The position numbers were made by a program, and so were the translations under genes. Under the pieces are notes generated by a model that was given only the letters and a program-made list of their open reading frames with translations, was not told the origin of the DNA and made no database searches. Source: Clostridiales bacterium (GTDB taxonomy: Bacteria; Bacillota; Clostridia; Oscillospirales; Oscillospiraceae). From it: a stretch of 21,559 nucleotides of DNA. Location: NCBI GenBank assembly GCA_004555205.1, contig SFIY01000026.1, positions 1-21,559 of the forward strand. Direction: 5' to 3'. The number at the start of each line of letters is the position of its first letter. Within the stretch, counting starts at the first letter, position 1. Positions 8,319-15,331 of this stretch are shown one piece after another.

Positions 8319-8324
8319 CCTCCT
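8319..8324 (-). promoter_or_regulatory. Ribosome binding site that decides the gltX start
   Basis: AGGAGG on the minus strand directly abuts ATG 8318 but lies six bases from ATG 8312. Normal spacing is about 5-9 bases, so initiation at 8312 is favoured. Confidence 0.75.
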
Positions 8325-8362
8325 GTTGCGTGATGATCAAAAAGCAAAAAAATTACTTATAT

Positions 8363-8390
8363 ATTATATTTAATACTGGAAAAAAGTCAA
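8363..8390 (-). promoter_or_regulatory. Promoter of the gltX-spoIIM-glutamine synthetase operon
   Basis: On the minus strand TTGACT (8390-8385), a 16-base spacer and a perfect TATAAT (8368-8363). The sequence downstream of it is AT-rich with a run of T. It stands back to back with the trpS promoter. Confidence 0.82.
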
Positions 8391-8409
8391 TATTGATTGC
8401 GTATTTCCG

Positions 8410-8438
8410 TTGCATTTCCCACAAAAACATGGTAAGAT
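8410..8438 (+). promoter_or_regulatory. Promoter of trpS
   Basis: TTGCAT at 8410-8415, a 17-base spacer and TAAGAT at 8433-8438. This predicts a leader of roughly 88 bases before the GTG start. No T-box consensus (AGGGTGGNACCGCG) is present. Confidence 0.65.
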
Positions 8439-8488
8439 AAAGCAACATAGTGATACTGGGGCAGTTTGGCTCGGTGTTCAGATAAAGG

Positions 8489-8508
8489 CTCCCCATGCAA
8501 ATGGGGAG
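8489..8508 (+). promoter_or_regulatory. GNRA-loop hairpin in the trpS leader
   Basis: CTCCCCAT and ATGGGGAG form a perfect 8-bp stem closed by a GCAA tetraloop, ending 12 bases before the GAGGT ribosome site. No T-run follows, so it is not a terminator. It could tune translation or mRNA stability. Confidence 0.5.
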
Positions 8509-8532
8509 GCAATAGAAGGCGAGGTCATTATT

Positions 8533-9528
8533 GTGGAAGAGAAGAAAAAGCGGATTTTCAGCGGCATTCAACCCTCCGGTGAACTGACACTGGGCTCTTA
8601 TATGGGTGCCATCAAGAATTGGGTGGCACTGCAGGATGAGTATGACTGCTTGTACTGCATCGTGGATATGCACGCCATTACCGTCCGTCAGGAGCCGGCC
8701 TTGCTGCGCAAGCGCAGCGTCAACCAACTGGCACAGTATATTGCCTGCGGTCTGGACCCCAAGAAGAACATCATGTTCATCCAGAGCCATGTGCCCCAGC
8801 ACGCGGAGTTGGGCTGGGTATTGGGCTGCTATACCCAGTTCGGTGAGCTCAGCCGCATGACCCAGTTTAAGGCCAAGGCCAAGCAGCATGCCGATAACAT
8901 TACATCGGGCCTGTTTACTTACCCCGTGCTGATGGCGGCGGACATTCTGCTGTATCAGGCGGATCTGGTGCCGGTGGGCGAGGATCAGAAGCAGCATGTG
9001 GAGCTGACCCGCGATATTGCCCAGCGCTTCAACGGCGTATACAGCGACACCTTTACCCTGCCCGAACCGTTTATTCCCCAAATGGGCGCCCGCGTGATGA
9101 GCCTGGGCGATCCCGGCAATAAGATGAGCAAGTCCGATCCCGACGGCTGCGTGTTTCTGATGGATAAGCCGGAGGACATCATGCGTAAGTTCAAGCGCGC
9201 TGTCACCGACTGCGAGACCGCCGTGAAGTTCGACAAGGTCAACAAGGCCGGTATCTCCAACCTGTTGACCATCTACTGCACCGCCACCGGCAAGACCATT
9301 GAGGAGGCGGAAGCTGAATTTGAAGGCCGGGGTTACGGGATCTTCAAGCCTGCTGTGGGCGAGGCCGTGGTGGAGCTGCTGCGGCCCATCCGCGAGGAGT
9401 CCGAGCGTATGATCGCTGACAAGGCGTACCTGGAAAGCGTCTACAAGGAGGGCGCGCAGCGGGCGCAGTATTTGGCCAACAAGACCTTGAGCAAGGTCTA
9501 CCGCAAGATCGGCTTTGTTGCCCGCTGA
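8533..9528 (+). CDS. trpS: Tryptophanyl-tRNA synthetase
   Basis: 331 residues, normal for TrpS, a class I synthetase that charges tRNA-Trp in the cytoplasm. The start region FSGIQPSGELTLGSYMGAI carries the HIGH-equivalent TLGS (19-22), and KMSKS is at 197-201 in GDPGNKMSKSDPDG. The frame is open from ATG 8410, but that ATG overlaps the promoter -35 box. GTG 8533 has GAGGT seven bases upstream and gives the standard N-terminus, so it is chosen. The gene is transcribed alone from a promoter divergent to gltX. No clear terminator follows; the next gene has its own promoter 16 bp downstream of the stop. Codon use is strongly biased toward AAG, CTG and GGC, as expected for a highly expressed gene. 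Confidence 0.96.
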   Translation: MEEKKKRIFSGIQPSGELTLGSYMGAIKNWVALQDEYDCLYCIVDMHAITVRQEPALLRKRSVNQLAQYIACGLDPKKNIMFIQSHVPQHAELGWVLGCYTQFGELSRMTQFKAKAKQHADNITSGLFTYPVLMAADILLYQADLVPVGEDQKQHVELTRDIAQRFNGVYSDTFTLPEPFIPQMGARVMSLGDPGNKMSKSDPDGCVFLMDKPEDIMRKFKRAVTDCETAVKFDKVNKAGISNLLTIYCTATGKTIEEAEAEFEGRGYGIFKPAVGEAVVELLRPIREESERMIADKAYLESVYKEGAQRAQYLANKTLSKVYRKIGFVAR

Positions 9529-9544
9529 AGGCGCGAATACTTTG

Positions 9545-9572
9545 TTGAGAATCAATTTTGATTTGATATAAT
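9545..9572 (+). promoter_or_regulatory. Promoter of the NifU-like/GGGtGRT operon
   Basis: TTGAGA at 9545-9550, a 16-base spacer and a perfect TATAAT at 9567-9572. It lies just past the trpS stop. The predicted leader is about 40 bases and carries AAAGGA before the ATG. Confidence 0.75.
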
Positions 9573-9618
9573 ACCCCGCAAATATCCAAAAATAAATCAC
9601 AGAAAGGAAATCGTTATT

Positions 9619-10311
9619 ATGATTTATACGACCGAGGTTCAGCATATGTGTCCTGTCGCTAAGGGCGCTTATCACGGTCCTGCTCCCATTCCCGAAGAGG
9701 GCAAGTGGGTCCAGGCCAAGGAAATCTCCGATATTTCCGGCTTTACGCACGGTGTCGGTTGGTGCGCTCCCCAGCAGGGCGCCTGCAAGCTGACGCTGAA
9801 TGTGAAGAACGGTGTCATCGAGGAGGCGCTGGTGGAGACTATCGGCTGCTCCGGCATGACGCACAGCGCCGCGATGGCCTCCGAGATCCTGATCGGCAAG
9901 ACCATTCTGGAAGCACTGAACACTGACCTGGTATGCGATGCCATCAACACCGCCATGCGCGAACTGTTCCTGCAGATCGTCTATGGCCGCACCCAGTCCG
10001 CATTCTCCGAGGGCGGTCTGGCTGTGGGTGCCGGTCTGGAGGACCTGGGCAAGGGTCTGCGCTCTCAGGTGGGCACTATGTTCGCCACCAAGGAAAAAGG
10101 CCCCCGCTATTTGGAAATGGCCGAGGGTTATGTGACCCGTCTGGCGCTGAACAAGGACGATGAGATCGTCGGCTACGAGTTTATCAGCCTGGGCAAGATG
10201 ATGGACTTCATCAAGAAGGGCGACGACGCCAACACTGCGCTGGAGAAGGCAAAGAGCCATTACGGCCAGTTTGAGGGCGCCGCCAAGTATATTGACCCGC
10301 GTCAGGAATAA
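9619..10311 (+). CDS. NifU/IscU-like iron-sulfur cluster scaffold protein
   Basis: 230 residues, no signal peptide or membrane span. Residues about 45-117 resemble the IscU/NifU N-terminal scaffold. A cysteine region (C49, C56) precedes a short beta strand. The stretch TIGCSGMTHSAAMASEILIG has C77 in the place of the IscU GCGSA cysteine, and VCDAINTAMREL carries C106 in the third-cysteine helix. C11 is additional. IscU-type proteins assemble Fe-S clusters on three cysteines. About 110 residues beyond the scaffold region are of unknown role. No iscS, hesB or other isc/suf gene is nearby, so it may be dedicated to the partner encoded 18 bp downstream. Nearly all lysines use AAG, which suggests high expression. 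The family resemblance is from memory of motifs, so exact function is unproven. Confidence 0.85.
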   Translation: MIYTTEVQHMCPVAKGAYHGPAPIPEEGKWVQAKEISDISGFTHGVGWCAPQQGACKLTLNVKNGVIEEALVETIGCSGMTHSAAMASEILIGKTILEALNTDLVCDAINTAMRELFLQIVYGRTQSAFSEGGLAVGAGLEDLGKGLRSQVGTMFATKEKGPRYLEMAEGYVTRLALNKDDEIVGYEFISLGKMMDFIKKGDDANTALEKAKSHYGQFEGAAKYIDPRQE

Positions 10312-10329
10312 GAGAGGAGGACGAAAAAA

Positions 10330-11325
10330 ATGGCATTGTTTGAAAGTTACGAAAGAAGAATCGATAAGATCAACGGCGTCCTCGCTCAGTACGGTATCTC
10401 CTCCGTGGAAGAGTGCCGCGAGATCTGCCGGGCCAAGGGCTTTGATCCCTATGAAATCGTTAAGGGCATTCAGCCCATCTGCTTTGAGAACGCCTGCTGG
10501 GCTTACACCGTGGGCGCTGCTATTGCGCTCAAGGCCGGTGTGAAGAACGCTGCCGAAGCGGCCAAGATGATCGGCGTCGGCCTGCAGGCCTTCTGCATCG
10601 ACGGCTCCGTAGCCGATGACCGTAAGGTCGGTCTGGGCCACGGCAATCTGGGCGCGATGCTGCTGAGCGAGGAGTCCAAGTGCTTCGCCTTCCTGGCCGG
10701 TCACGAGTCCTTCGCTGCGGCGGAAGGCGCGATCGGTATTGTGAAGAACGCCAATAAGGCCCGTAAGGAGCCGCTGCGCGTGATTCTGAACGGTCTGGGC
10801 AAGGACGCTGCACAGATTATTTCCCGCATCAACGGCTTCACCTATGTGCAGACCCAGTTTGACTATTTCTCCGGCGAGCTGAAGATCGTCCGCGAGATCC
10901 GCTACTCCGAAGGCGAGCGCGCCAATGTTCGCTGCTACGGTGCCGACGATGTCCGTGAGGGCGTTGCCATCATGCACAGCGAGGGCGTGGATGTGTCCAT
11001 CACCGGTAACTCCACAAACCCCACACGCTTCCAGCATCCCGTGGCCGGCACCTACAAGAAGGAGTGCATCGAGCAGGGCAAGAAGTATTTCTCCGTGGCC
11101 TCCGGCGGCGGTACGGGCCGTACCCTGCATCCGGACAATATGGCGGCAGGTCCCGCTTCCTACGGCATGACCGATACCATGGGCCGTATGCACAGTGATG
11201 CGCAGTTCGCAGGTTCCTCCTCCGTCCCGGCCCATGTGGAGATGATGGGCTTCCTGGGCATGGGCAACAACCCCATGGTCGGCGCTACCGTCGCTGTGGC
11301 TGTCGCTGTGGCCGAGAGCCTGTAA
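10330..11325 (+). CDS. GGGtGRT protein, function unknown
   Basis: 331 residues, no signal peptide and no convincing membrane span. The name-giving motif GGGTGRT is at 259-265 (context SVASGGGTGRTLHPD). It is followed by a Met/Gly-rich C-terminal part with GMTDTMGRMHSD and MGFLGMGNNPMVGA. Cysteines at 29, 33, 51, 56, 89, 118, 202 and 246, including C-x3-C and C-x4-C pairs, could hold metal or Fe-S clusters. I recognise it as the family known by this motif. I know no reaction for it. A GAGGAGG site lies in the 18-bp gap after the NifU-like gene, and a terminator follows, so the two form a closed two-gene operon. The pairing suggests that the scaffold protein matures or partners this protein (inference). 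Confidence 0.88.
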   Translation: MALFESYERRIDKINGVLAQYGISSVEECREICRAKGFDPYEIVKGIQPICFENACWAYTVGAAIALKAGVKNAAEAAKMIGVGLQAFCIDGSVADDRKVGLGHGNLGAMLLSEESKCFAFLAGHESFAAAEGAIGIVKNANKARKEPLRVILNGLGKDAAQIISRINGFTYVQTQFDYFSGELKIVREIRYSEGERANVRCYGADDVREGVAIMHSEGVDVSITGNSTNPTRFQHPVAGTYKKECIEQGKKYFSVASGGGTGRTLHPDNMAAGPASYGMTDTMGRMHSDAQFAGSSSVPAHVEMMGFLGMGNNPMVGATVAVAVAVAESL

Positions 11326-11343
11326 AATAAACCATAGAGTAAT

Positions 11344-11374
11344 AAAAAGGAGATCCGAAAGGATCTCCTTTTTT
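11344..11374 (+). terminator. Terminator of the NifU-like/GGGtGRT operon
   Basis: AAAAAGGAGATCC pairs with GGATCTCCTTTTT around a GAAA tetraloop and ends in a run of six T. It begins 19 bases after the stop codon. Confidence 0.92.
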
Positions 11375-11431
11375 GCGGATTATTTATGGATTTTTATAAT
11401 AAAATCGCGTTTTTAGCATGAAAAAATGTAA

Positions 11432-11464
11432 AAACTTCCGGCGCCTTTCGGACGCCGGAAGTTT
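11432..11464 (-). terminator. Terminator of the 2-oxoacid oxidoreductase operon
   Basis: AAACTTCCGGCG and CGCCGGAAGTTT form a 12-bp perfect stem with a 9-base loop. On the minus strand it is followed by TTTTTACATTTTTT. It stands 24 bases past the gamma-subunit stop. Confidence 0.88.
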
Positions 11465-11487
11465 AACGGAAATTTGCTTGTGATATA

Positions 11488-12024
11488 TTACTTGGTCGCT
11501 TCCATACCGGCCAGCAGAGCAGCCTTGTTGCCGGGCAGGAACTTCGCCTTGCGCTCACCGAGCTCAATGCGGATTGCTTCCATCATGCTGTCAACGGAAG
11601 TGACAGGGCAAGCCTGCATGACAGCGCCCAGGATCGCCACGTTCGCGCCCTTGGGGTTGTTGATGGACTCGGCAATGCCGTTGGCATCGCAATAAACGAC
11701 CGTGATGTCGTCGCGGACGGCCTTGCGGTCGATGATGCTGCTGTTGATGACCAAAACGCCGCCGGGCTTCACGGAACCTTCGAACTTATCCAGAGAAGGA
11801 CGGTTCATAGCAACGATCACGTCAGCCTTGTCCACCAGGGGAGAGGCAACGGGTTCGTCGGAAACGATAACGGAGCAGTTGGCGGTGCCGCCGCGCATCT
11901 CGGGGCCGTAAGAGGGCAGCCAGGAAACGTGCTTGCCATCCAGCATGCAGGACATAGCCATGAACTTACCGATCAGGAGCATACCCTGACCGCCGAAACC
12001 GGCAAAAATGAAGGTTTTTTCCAT
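11488..12024 (-). CDS. 2-oxoacid:ferredoxin oxidoreductase, gamma subunit
   Basis: 178 residues, the usual size of the gamma domain of pyruvate/2-oxoacid:ferredoxin oxidoreductases. The N-terminal FAGFGGQGMLLIGK (7-20) and the SYGPEMRGG stretch (38-46) are typical of this domain, which helps shape the CoA-binding part of the complex. The complex oxidatively decarboxylates a 2-oxoacid with CoA to acyl-CoA, CO2 and reduced ferredoxin in the cytoplasm. It is the last gene of the operon; its ATG lies one base past the TAA of the beta subunit, which implies coupled translation. Substrate class (branched-chain 2-oxoacid, 2-oxoglutarate or pyruvate) cannot be fixed by this subunit. Confidence 0.93.
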   Translation of the reverse strand: MEKTFIFAGFGGQGMLLIGKFMAMSCMLDGKHVSWLPSYGPEMRGGTANCSVIVSDEPVASPLVDKADVIVAMNRPSLDKFEGSVKPGGVLVINSSIIDRKAVRDDITVVYCDANGIAESINNPKGANVAILGAVMQACPVTSVDSMMEAIRIELGERKAKFLPGNKAALLAGMEATK

Positions 12025-12025
12025 A

Positions 12026-12772
12026 TTACTCGGCCTCCTTGTCTTTGAATACGCCCAGAGGATAGTAAGGAATCATGTTCTCTTCCAGCCACTTCATCGC
12101 CTCGGTGGGAGACAGACCCCAGTTGGTGGGGCAGGGGGACAGAACCTCGACCATGCAGAAGCCCTTACCTTCCATCTGATACTTGAAAGCCTTGGCAATG
12201 GCCTTCTTGGTCTTATTGATGTTGACCGTGTTATTCACGGCAACACGCTCAATATAGTAGGAGCTGGGGACAGCGGCGAGCATCTCGCACATCTTGATGG
12301 GCAGACCGGACCACTCCTCACTGCGGCCGGCAGGACAGGTAGTGGCCTTCTGGCCGATCAGGGTGGTGGGAGCCATCTGGCCGCCGGTCATACCGTAAAT
12401 GGCATTGTTGACGAAGATGGTGGTGATCTTCTCACCGCGGTGAGCGGCGTGAACGATCTCAGCGGTACCGATGGAAGCCAGGTCGCCGTCGCCCTGATAG
12501 GTAAACACCAGGGTGTCCTTGCCGACAGCGCGCTTGATACCGGTGCCGACAGCGGGTGCACGGCCGTGAGCGGCTTCGTACATATCGCAGTTAAAATAGT
12601 CATAGGCGAACACGGAGCAGCCCACAGGGGCGATACCGATCACCTTGCCGTCCAGGTTCATCTCCTCGATGACCTCGGCGACCAGACGATGAATAATACC
12701 GTGGCCGCAGCCGGGGCAATAATGGAAAACCTTATCCGTCAGGAGCTTGGTCTTATCAAATACAACAGCCAT
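12026..12772 (-). CDS. 2-oxoacid:ferredoxin oxidoreductase, beta (TPP-binding) subunit
   Basis: 248 residues. The thiamine pyrophosphate site is visible as GDGDLASIG (94-102) followed by FVNNAIYGMTGGQ (120-132). Cysteines C19 and C22 in YCPGCGHG, C52 in PVGCSV and C214 in SPCPTNWG are placed to bind the [4Fe-4S] cluster next to the cofactor. This subunit performs decarboxylation. Its start is one base past the alpha-subunit stop, with AGGAGG inside the alpha coding end. The short CPTNWG/EAMKWLEE tail fits the VOR/KOR-type beta subunits found in Clostridia. thiN at 16354 could serve its cofactor need, although thiamine pyrophosphate is used throughout metabolism. Confidence 0.94.
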   Translation of the reverse strand: MAVVFDKTKLLTDKVFHYCPGCGHGIIHRLVAEVIEEMNLDGKVIGIAPVGCSVFAYDYFNCDMYEAAHGRAPAVGTGIKRAVGKDTLVFTYQGDGDLASIGTAEIVHAAHRGEKITTIFVNNAIYGMTGGQMAPTTLIGQKATTCPAGRSEEWSGLPIKMCEMLAAVPSSYYIERVAVNNTVNINKTKKAIAKAFKYQMEGKGFCMVEVLSPCPTNWGLSPTEAMKWLEENMIPYYPLGVFKDKEAE

Positions 12773-12773
12773 C

Positions 12774-13853
12774 TTATTTACCCTCCTTCATGCTGAGAAT
12801 CTTATTGACGATCTCGTCGGTGGTGGGCATCTGGCTGCCGCAATGACCGAAGAAGTCAACCGTCTTGGCACCGTTGATAGCCAGCTTGACATCCTCAAGC
12901 ATCTGGCCTTCGTTCAGCTCCACATCCAGGACAGCCTTGACGGAATCCTGAGAAACGACCTTCGTGACAGCGTCATAGGGGAAGGGCCATACAGTGATGG
13001 GACGCAGCAGACCGACATTGATGCCCTTGGCCTTCAGCTCGGCAATAGCGCTCTTTGCGATACGGGCGACGGTACCGAAAGCGGTGATGATGTACTCAGC
13101 GTTTTCGCAGTTGTACTCTTCCCACTGCTGCTCGTTAGCAACGACTTCCTTATACATGGCCTGCAGATCATCGTTATGTATGGCCAGGCTCTCGGTGTCG
13201 ATGTAGATGGAGTTGATGATACCGCGCTTTTTGGGATCGTCGCCGGGCTTCCAGCCGGTGCAGGCCCAGGGCTTCTTTTCAGGATCGACCTTATAGTCGA
13301 CCATCTCGGGCAGCTCCACAGGCTCCATCATCTGCGCGATGATACCGTCAGCCAGGAACAGAACGGGAATACGATACTTCTCAGCCTTATCATAAGCGAT
13401 CATCATCAGGTCGATGGCTTCCTGCACGGAAGAGGGAGCGAAGGTCAGCAGGTGATAGTCACCGTTGCCGCCGCCCTTGACGCCCTGGAAATAGTCGCCC
13501 TGGGAAGCCTGAATGTTACCCAGACCGGGGCCGCCGCGCATCACGTTGATGATGACAGCGGGGACTTTAGCGCCTGCGCAGTAGGAGATACCTTCCTGCT
13601 TCAGGGACACGCCGGGGCTGGAAGAAGAGGTAATGACACGGGCGCCGGTACCGGCTGCGCCGTACACCATGTTGATAGCTGCCACCTCGGACTCGGCCTG
13701 CAGGAAGCAGCCGCCGATTTCGGGCATACGAGCAGACATGTATTCGGGAATTTCCGTCTGCGGAGTGATGGGGTAACCGAAGAAATAGCGGGCACCGGCA
13801 CGAATGGCAGCCTCCGCAATAGCCTCGGAACCCTTCATAAGAGTCAAAGCCAT
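12774..13853 (-). CDS. vorB: 2-oxoacid:ferredoxin oxidoreductase, alpha subunit (VorB-like)
   Basis: 359 residues, the pyrimidine-binding domain I plus domain II of the oxidoreductase. Landmarks are KGSEAIAEAAIRAGARYFFG near the start, the GYPITPQTE motif (26-34), SSSSPGVSLKQEG (75-87), and RGGPGLGNIQASQGDY (105-120). It lacks a fused gamma domain, consistent with the separate gamma gene. The protein resembles those annotated as 3-methyl-2-oxobutanoate dehydrogenase subunit VorB, which act on branched-chain 2-oxoacids from valine, leucine and isoleucine. 2-Oxoglutarate (KorA) is the main alternative. The gene follows the ferredoxin subunit by 12 bases and has GGAGG upstream. Confidence 0.92.
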   Translation of the reverse strand: MALTLMKGSEAIAEAAIRAGARYFFGYPITPQTEIPEYMSARMPEIGGCFLQAESEVAAINMVYGAAGTGARVITSSSSPGVSLKQEGISYCAGAKVPAVIINVMRGGPGLGNIQASQGDYFQGVKGGGNGDYHLLTFAPSSVQEAIDLMMIAYDKAEKYRIPVLFLADGIIAQMMEPVELPEMVDYKVDPEKKPWACTGWKPGDDPKKRGIINSIYIDTESLAIHNDDLQAMYKEVVANEQQWEEYNCENAEYIITAFGTVARIAKSAIAELKAKGINVGLLRPITVWPFPYDAVTKVVSQDSVKAVLDVELNEGQMLEDVKLAINGAKTVDFFGHCGSQMPTTDEIVNKILSMKEGK

Positions 13854-13865
13854 GTTGTTTCCTCC

Positions 13866-14075
13866 TTAGTCTTTTTCAATACGAATTACCACATCGGGGC
13901 AGGTCTTTGCGCAGGAAGCGCAGCCAATGCAAGATGCCGCATCGGTGAGCTCAGCGGGGTGATAACCCTTTGCGTTGATCTTAGTCTTGGACAATGCAAG
14001 GATGCCCTTGGGGCAAGCTCTCACACACAGACCGCAACCTTTGCACAGGATTTCGTCGATTGTAAGTTTTACCAC
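13866..14075 (-). CDS. 2-oxoacid oxidoreductase delta subunit, 2[4Fe-4S] ferredoxin
   Basis: 69 residues with two complete [4Fe-4S] motifs: CKGCGLCVRACP (11-22) and CIGCASCAKTCP (49-60). It carries electrons from the TPP/Fe-S centre of the beta subunit to soluble ferredoxin. The start is GTG at 14075 with AGAGGTG about six bases upstream; no ATG is available in this frame. It is the second gene of the operon, 67 bp after the ATPase gene and 12 bp before the alpha subunit. That 67-bp gap is A-rich and shows no hairpin terminator. Confidence 0.94.
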   Translation of the reverse strand: MVKLTIDEILCKGCGLCVRACPKGILALSKTKINAKGYHPAELTDAASCIGCASCAKTCPDVVIRIEKD

Positions 14076-14142
14076 TCTTTACACCTCTTTCCTTTTTTTT
14101 CATGAATTGCTTATTTTTTCCCATTACTGGGGGTTGCGCATA

Positions 14143-14880
14143 TTAATACATTTCCTTTCTGGGATCGGTCGTATTCAGACCGTACTGAATGTAGCTGTCC
14201 CAGTCACGGTGCATATACATATCGATGGCAATAGGCTTACCCACATACTTGGGGTCAGGATTTTCCGCCAGAAAGGCATCAAGGAACTCCTTTTTACCGG
14301 TGGTATAGGCAACGGGAATGCCCGTAATGTCGGAAACCTCCTTCAGCACCTCATAGCCATCCCGCAGTTCCTCCACACCGGTCATGGTGGCCAGGTTGGC
14401 ATTATTGATCATGCCGGTGATAGGTAGGCGTGCGTGAGCCTGCATACCCTCCTGAAGACGAAGAATCTTCTCCACGGTGCTGGACAGGGGACGGCGGATA
14501 TTGACCACATTCAGGACCTCCAGTGCCCCGGGCTCCAGCGCCATAAAATCCTCATGATAGCGGCCCAATGCGGTGGCGCCCACATCGTCACCGCCCACAT
14601 CGAAGATGACGCTGTCCCAATCCAACACGAAAGCGGAGGCCACCTCGGCAGGGAGAGAAAGCGTCTCAATGCCGGAACAGGCAAAATTGGGGGAAACCAG
14701 ACGGATTTCCTTTTGCTCGACCATTTTGCCGCGCTCGGTCAGACGGAAGTAGGTGTTCACCATATCCAGATCGATCAGCTCGGTCTTTTCCCCGCGCGCA
14801 GCGGCCTGCATAGCAAAGTTCAGCGCCAATTCACTTTTGCCGCTGCCGTAGTTGCCGATCAGTACTTTCACATTTTTCAT
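14143..14880 (-). CDS. P-loop ATPase (ParA/MinD/CobQ-like) heading the oxidoreductase operon
   Basis: 245 residues, soluble. Residues 8-16, IGNYGSGKSE, form a Walker A motif. Downstream, ELIDLDMVNTYFR (about 34-46) resembles the switch I region of MinD-like ATPases, and VIFDVGGDDVGA (about 90-101) is a Walker B/switch II-like stretch. MINNANLAT (about 157-165) is in the place of the base-recognition Asn. There is no C-terminal amphipathic helix of the MinD membrane type that I can see. An AGGAGA ribosome site precedes the ATG. Its position at the head of the operon suggests a role in maturing, activating or regulating the oxidoreductase, for example Fe-S loading as in Mrp/NBP35 ATPases. However, no CxxC of the Mrp type is present, so that role is a guess. 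Confidence 0.85.
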   Translation of the reverse strand: MKNVKVLIGNYGSGKSELALNFAMQAAARGEKTELIDLDMVNTYFRLTERGKMVEQKEIRLVSPNFACSGIETLSLPAEVASAFVLDWDSVIFDVGGDDVGATALGRYHEDFMALEPGALEVLNVVNIRRPLSSTVEKILRLQEGMQAHARLPITGMINNANLATMTGVEELRDGYEVLKEVSDITGIPVAYTTGKKEFLDAFLAENPDPKYVGKPIAIDMYMHRDWDSYIQYGLNTTDPRKEMY

Positions 14881-15331
14881 AGCTTGGTATCTCCTAATGC
14901 TTATACGAACACAATGCGCCGTATCACGGGAATCCCCGTGAGGGAGACAGCCTGTGTACGCAGTAAATATTGTAAAACCGTTTTCTGCTTCAAAGTTTCA
15001 TTCATCCCGTAGTGAGGAATGACCGATACTTGTACATACTTCCTTACCTTGTTATTAAAGCACAAAAGTGCGAAAAAGTAAACAAGCGAATCGGAGAAAT
15101 CCAAAAATAAGTCACCTAATTTTGATTTTTGGCGACAATAACAAAAACGAAACGCAATAAAATGTCATATTCAACAACCAAAAATCATAATTAGCCGTGC
15201 CTGCCGTATTTTATGGGAACGGTTGCCGTTTTCCGCCGCAGGGAATCCTGTTGACAGGCGGTAATGCGATCAGGTATTCCCTTCGCATCGGCGTATCGTC
15301 TGATAAACAAGCGCCTGAGAATACCGCTCCG
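14881..15331. other. Gene-free region of about 450 bp with hairpins
   Basis: No convincing gene. On the minus strand it is the leader of the ATPase-oxidoreductase operon, with CACGGG/CCCGTG (14925-14940, loop of four) near the ribosome site. An imperfect hairpin at 15241-15281 pairs GGGAATCCTG with CAGGTATTCCC (one bulge) and has an alternative inner palindrome CCTGTTGACAGG (15247-15258). The middle (about 15100-15190) is AT-rich. No riboswitch or T-box consensus was recognised. Confidence 0.6.
15054..15082 (-). promoter_or_regulatory. Possible promoter of the ATPase-oxidoreductase operon
   Basis: On the minus strand TTTACT (15082-15077), a 17-base spacer and TTTAAT (15059-15054). The spacer holds a palindrome, GCACTTTTGTGC (15071-15060), that could be an operator. 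The boxes are weak, so this is tentative. It would give a leader of about 170 bases. Confidence 0.4.

Noticed and set aside
8439..8532. T-box riboswitch in the trpS leader
   Set aside because: The T-box consensus and a terminator/antiterminator pair are absent; only one short hairpin is visible.
8353..11235. Very long open frame (about 960 codons) on the minus strand
   Set aside because: It runs antisense through trpS and both NifU-like/GGGtGRT genes. The biased codons of those genes avoid stops in this frame. Its translation shows no family motif and it has no ribosome site; the sense genes are clear.
12747..14105. 452-codon plus-strand open frame opposite the oxidoreductase subunits
   Set aside because: Spans several genes in antisense; composition typical of a shadow frame.
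14143..14880. Plasmid or chromosome partition ParA
   Set aside because: No parB or parS-like sequence nearby, and the gene sits at the head of a metabolic operon. The P-loop alone does not indicate partition.
14901..15104. 67-codon minus-strand frame in the gap before the ATPase gene
   Set aside because: No good ribosome site, no recognisable motif, and it would fill the leader of the operon. Kept as gene-free.
15251..15279. TTGACA in the gap as a plus-strand promoter
   Set aside because: The box 17 bases downstream reads GTATTC, a poor -10, and no plus-strand gene follows. It is also part of a palindrome.
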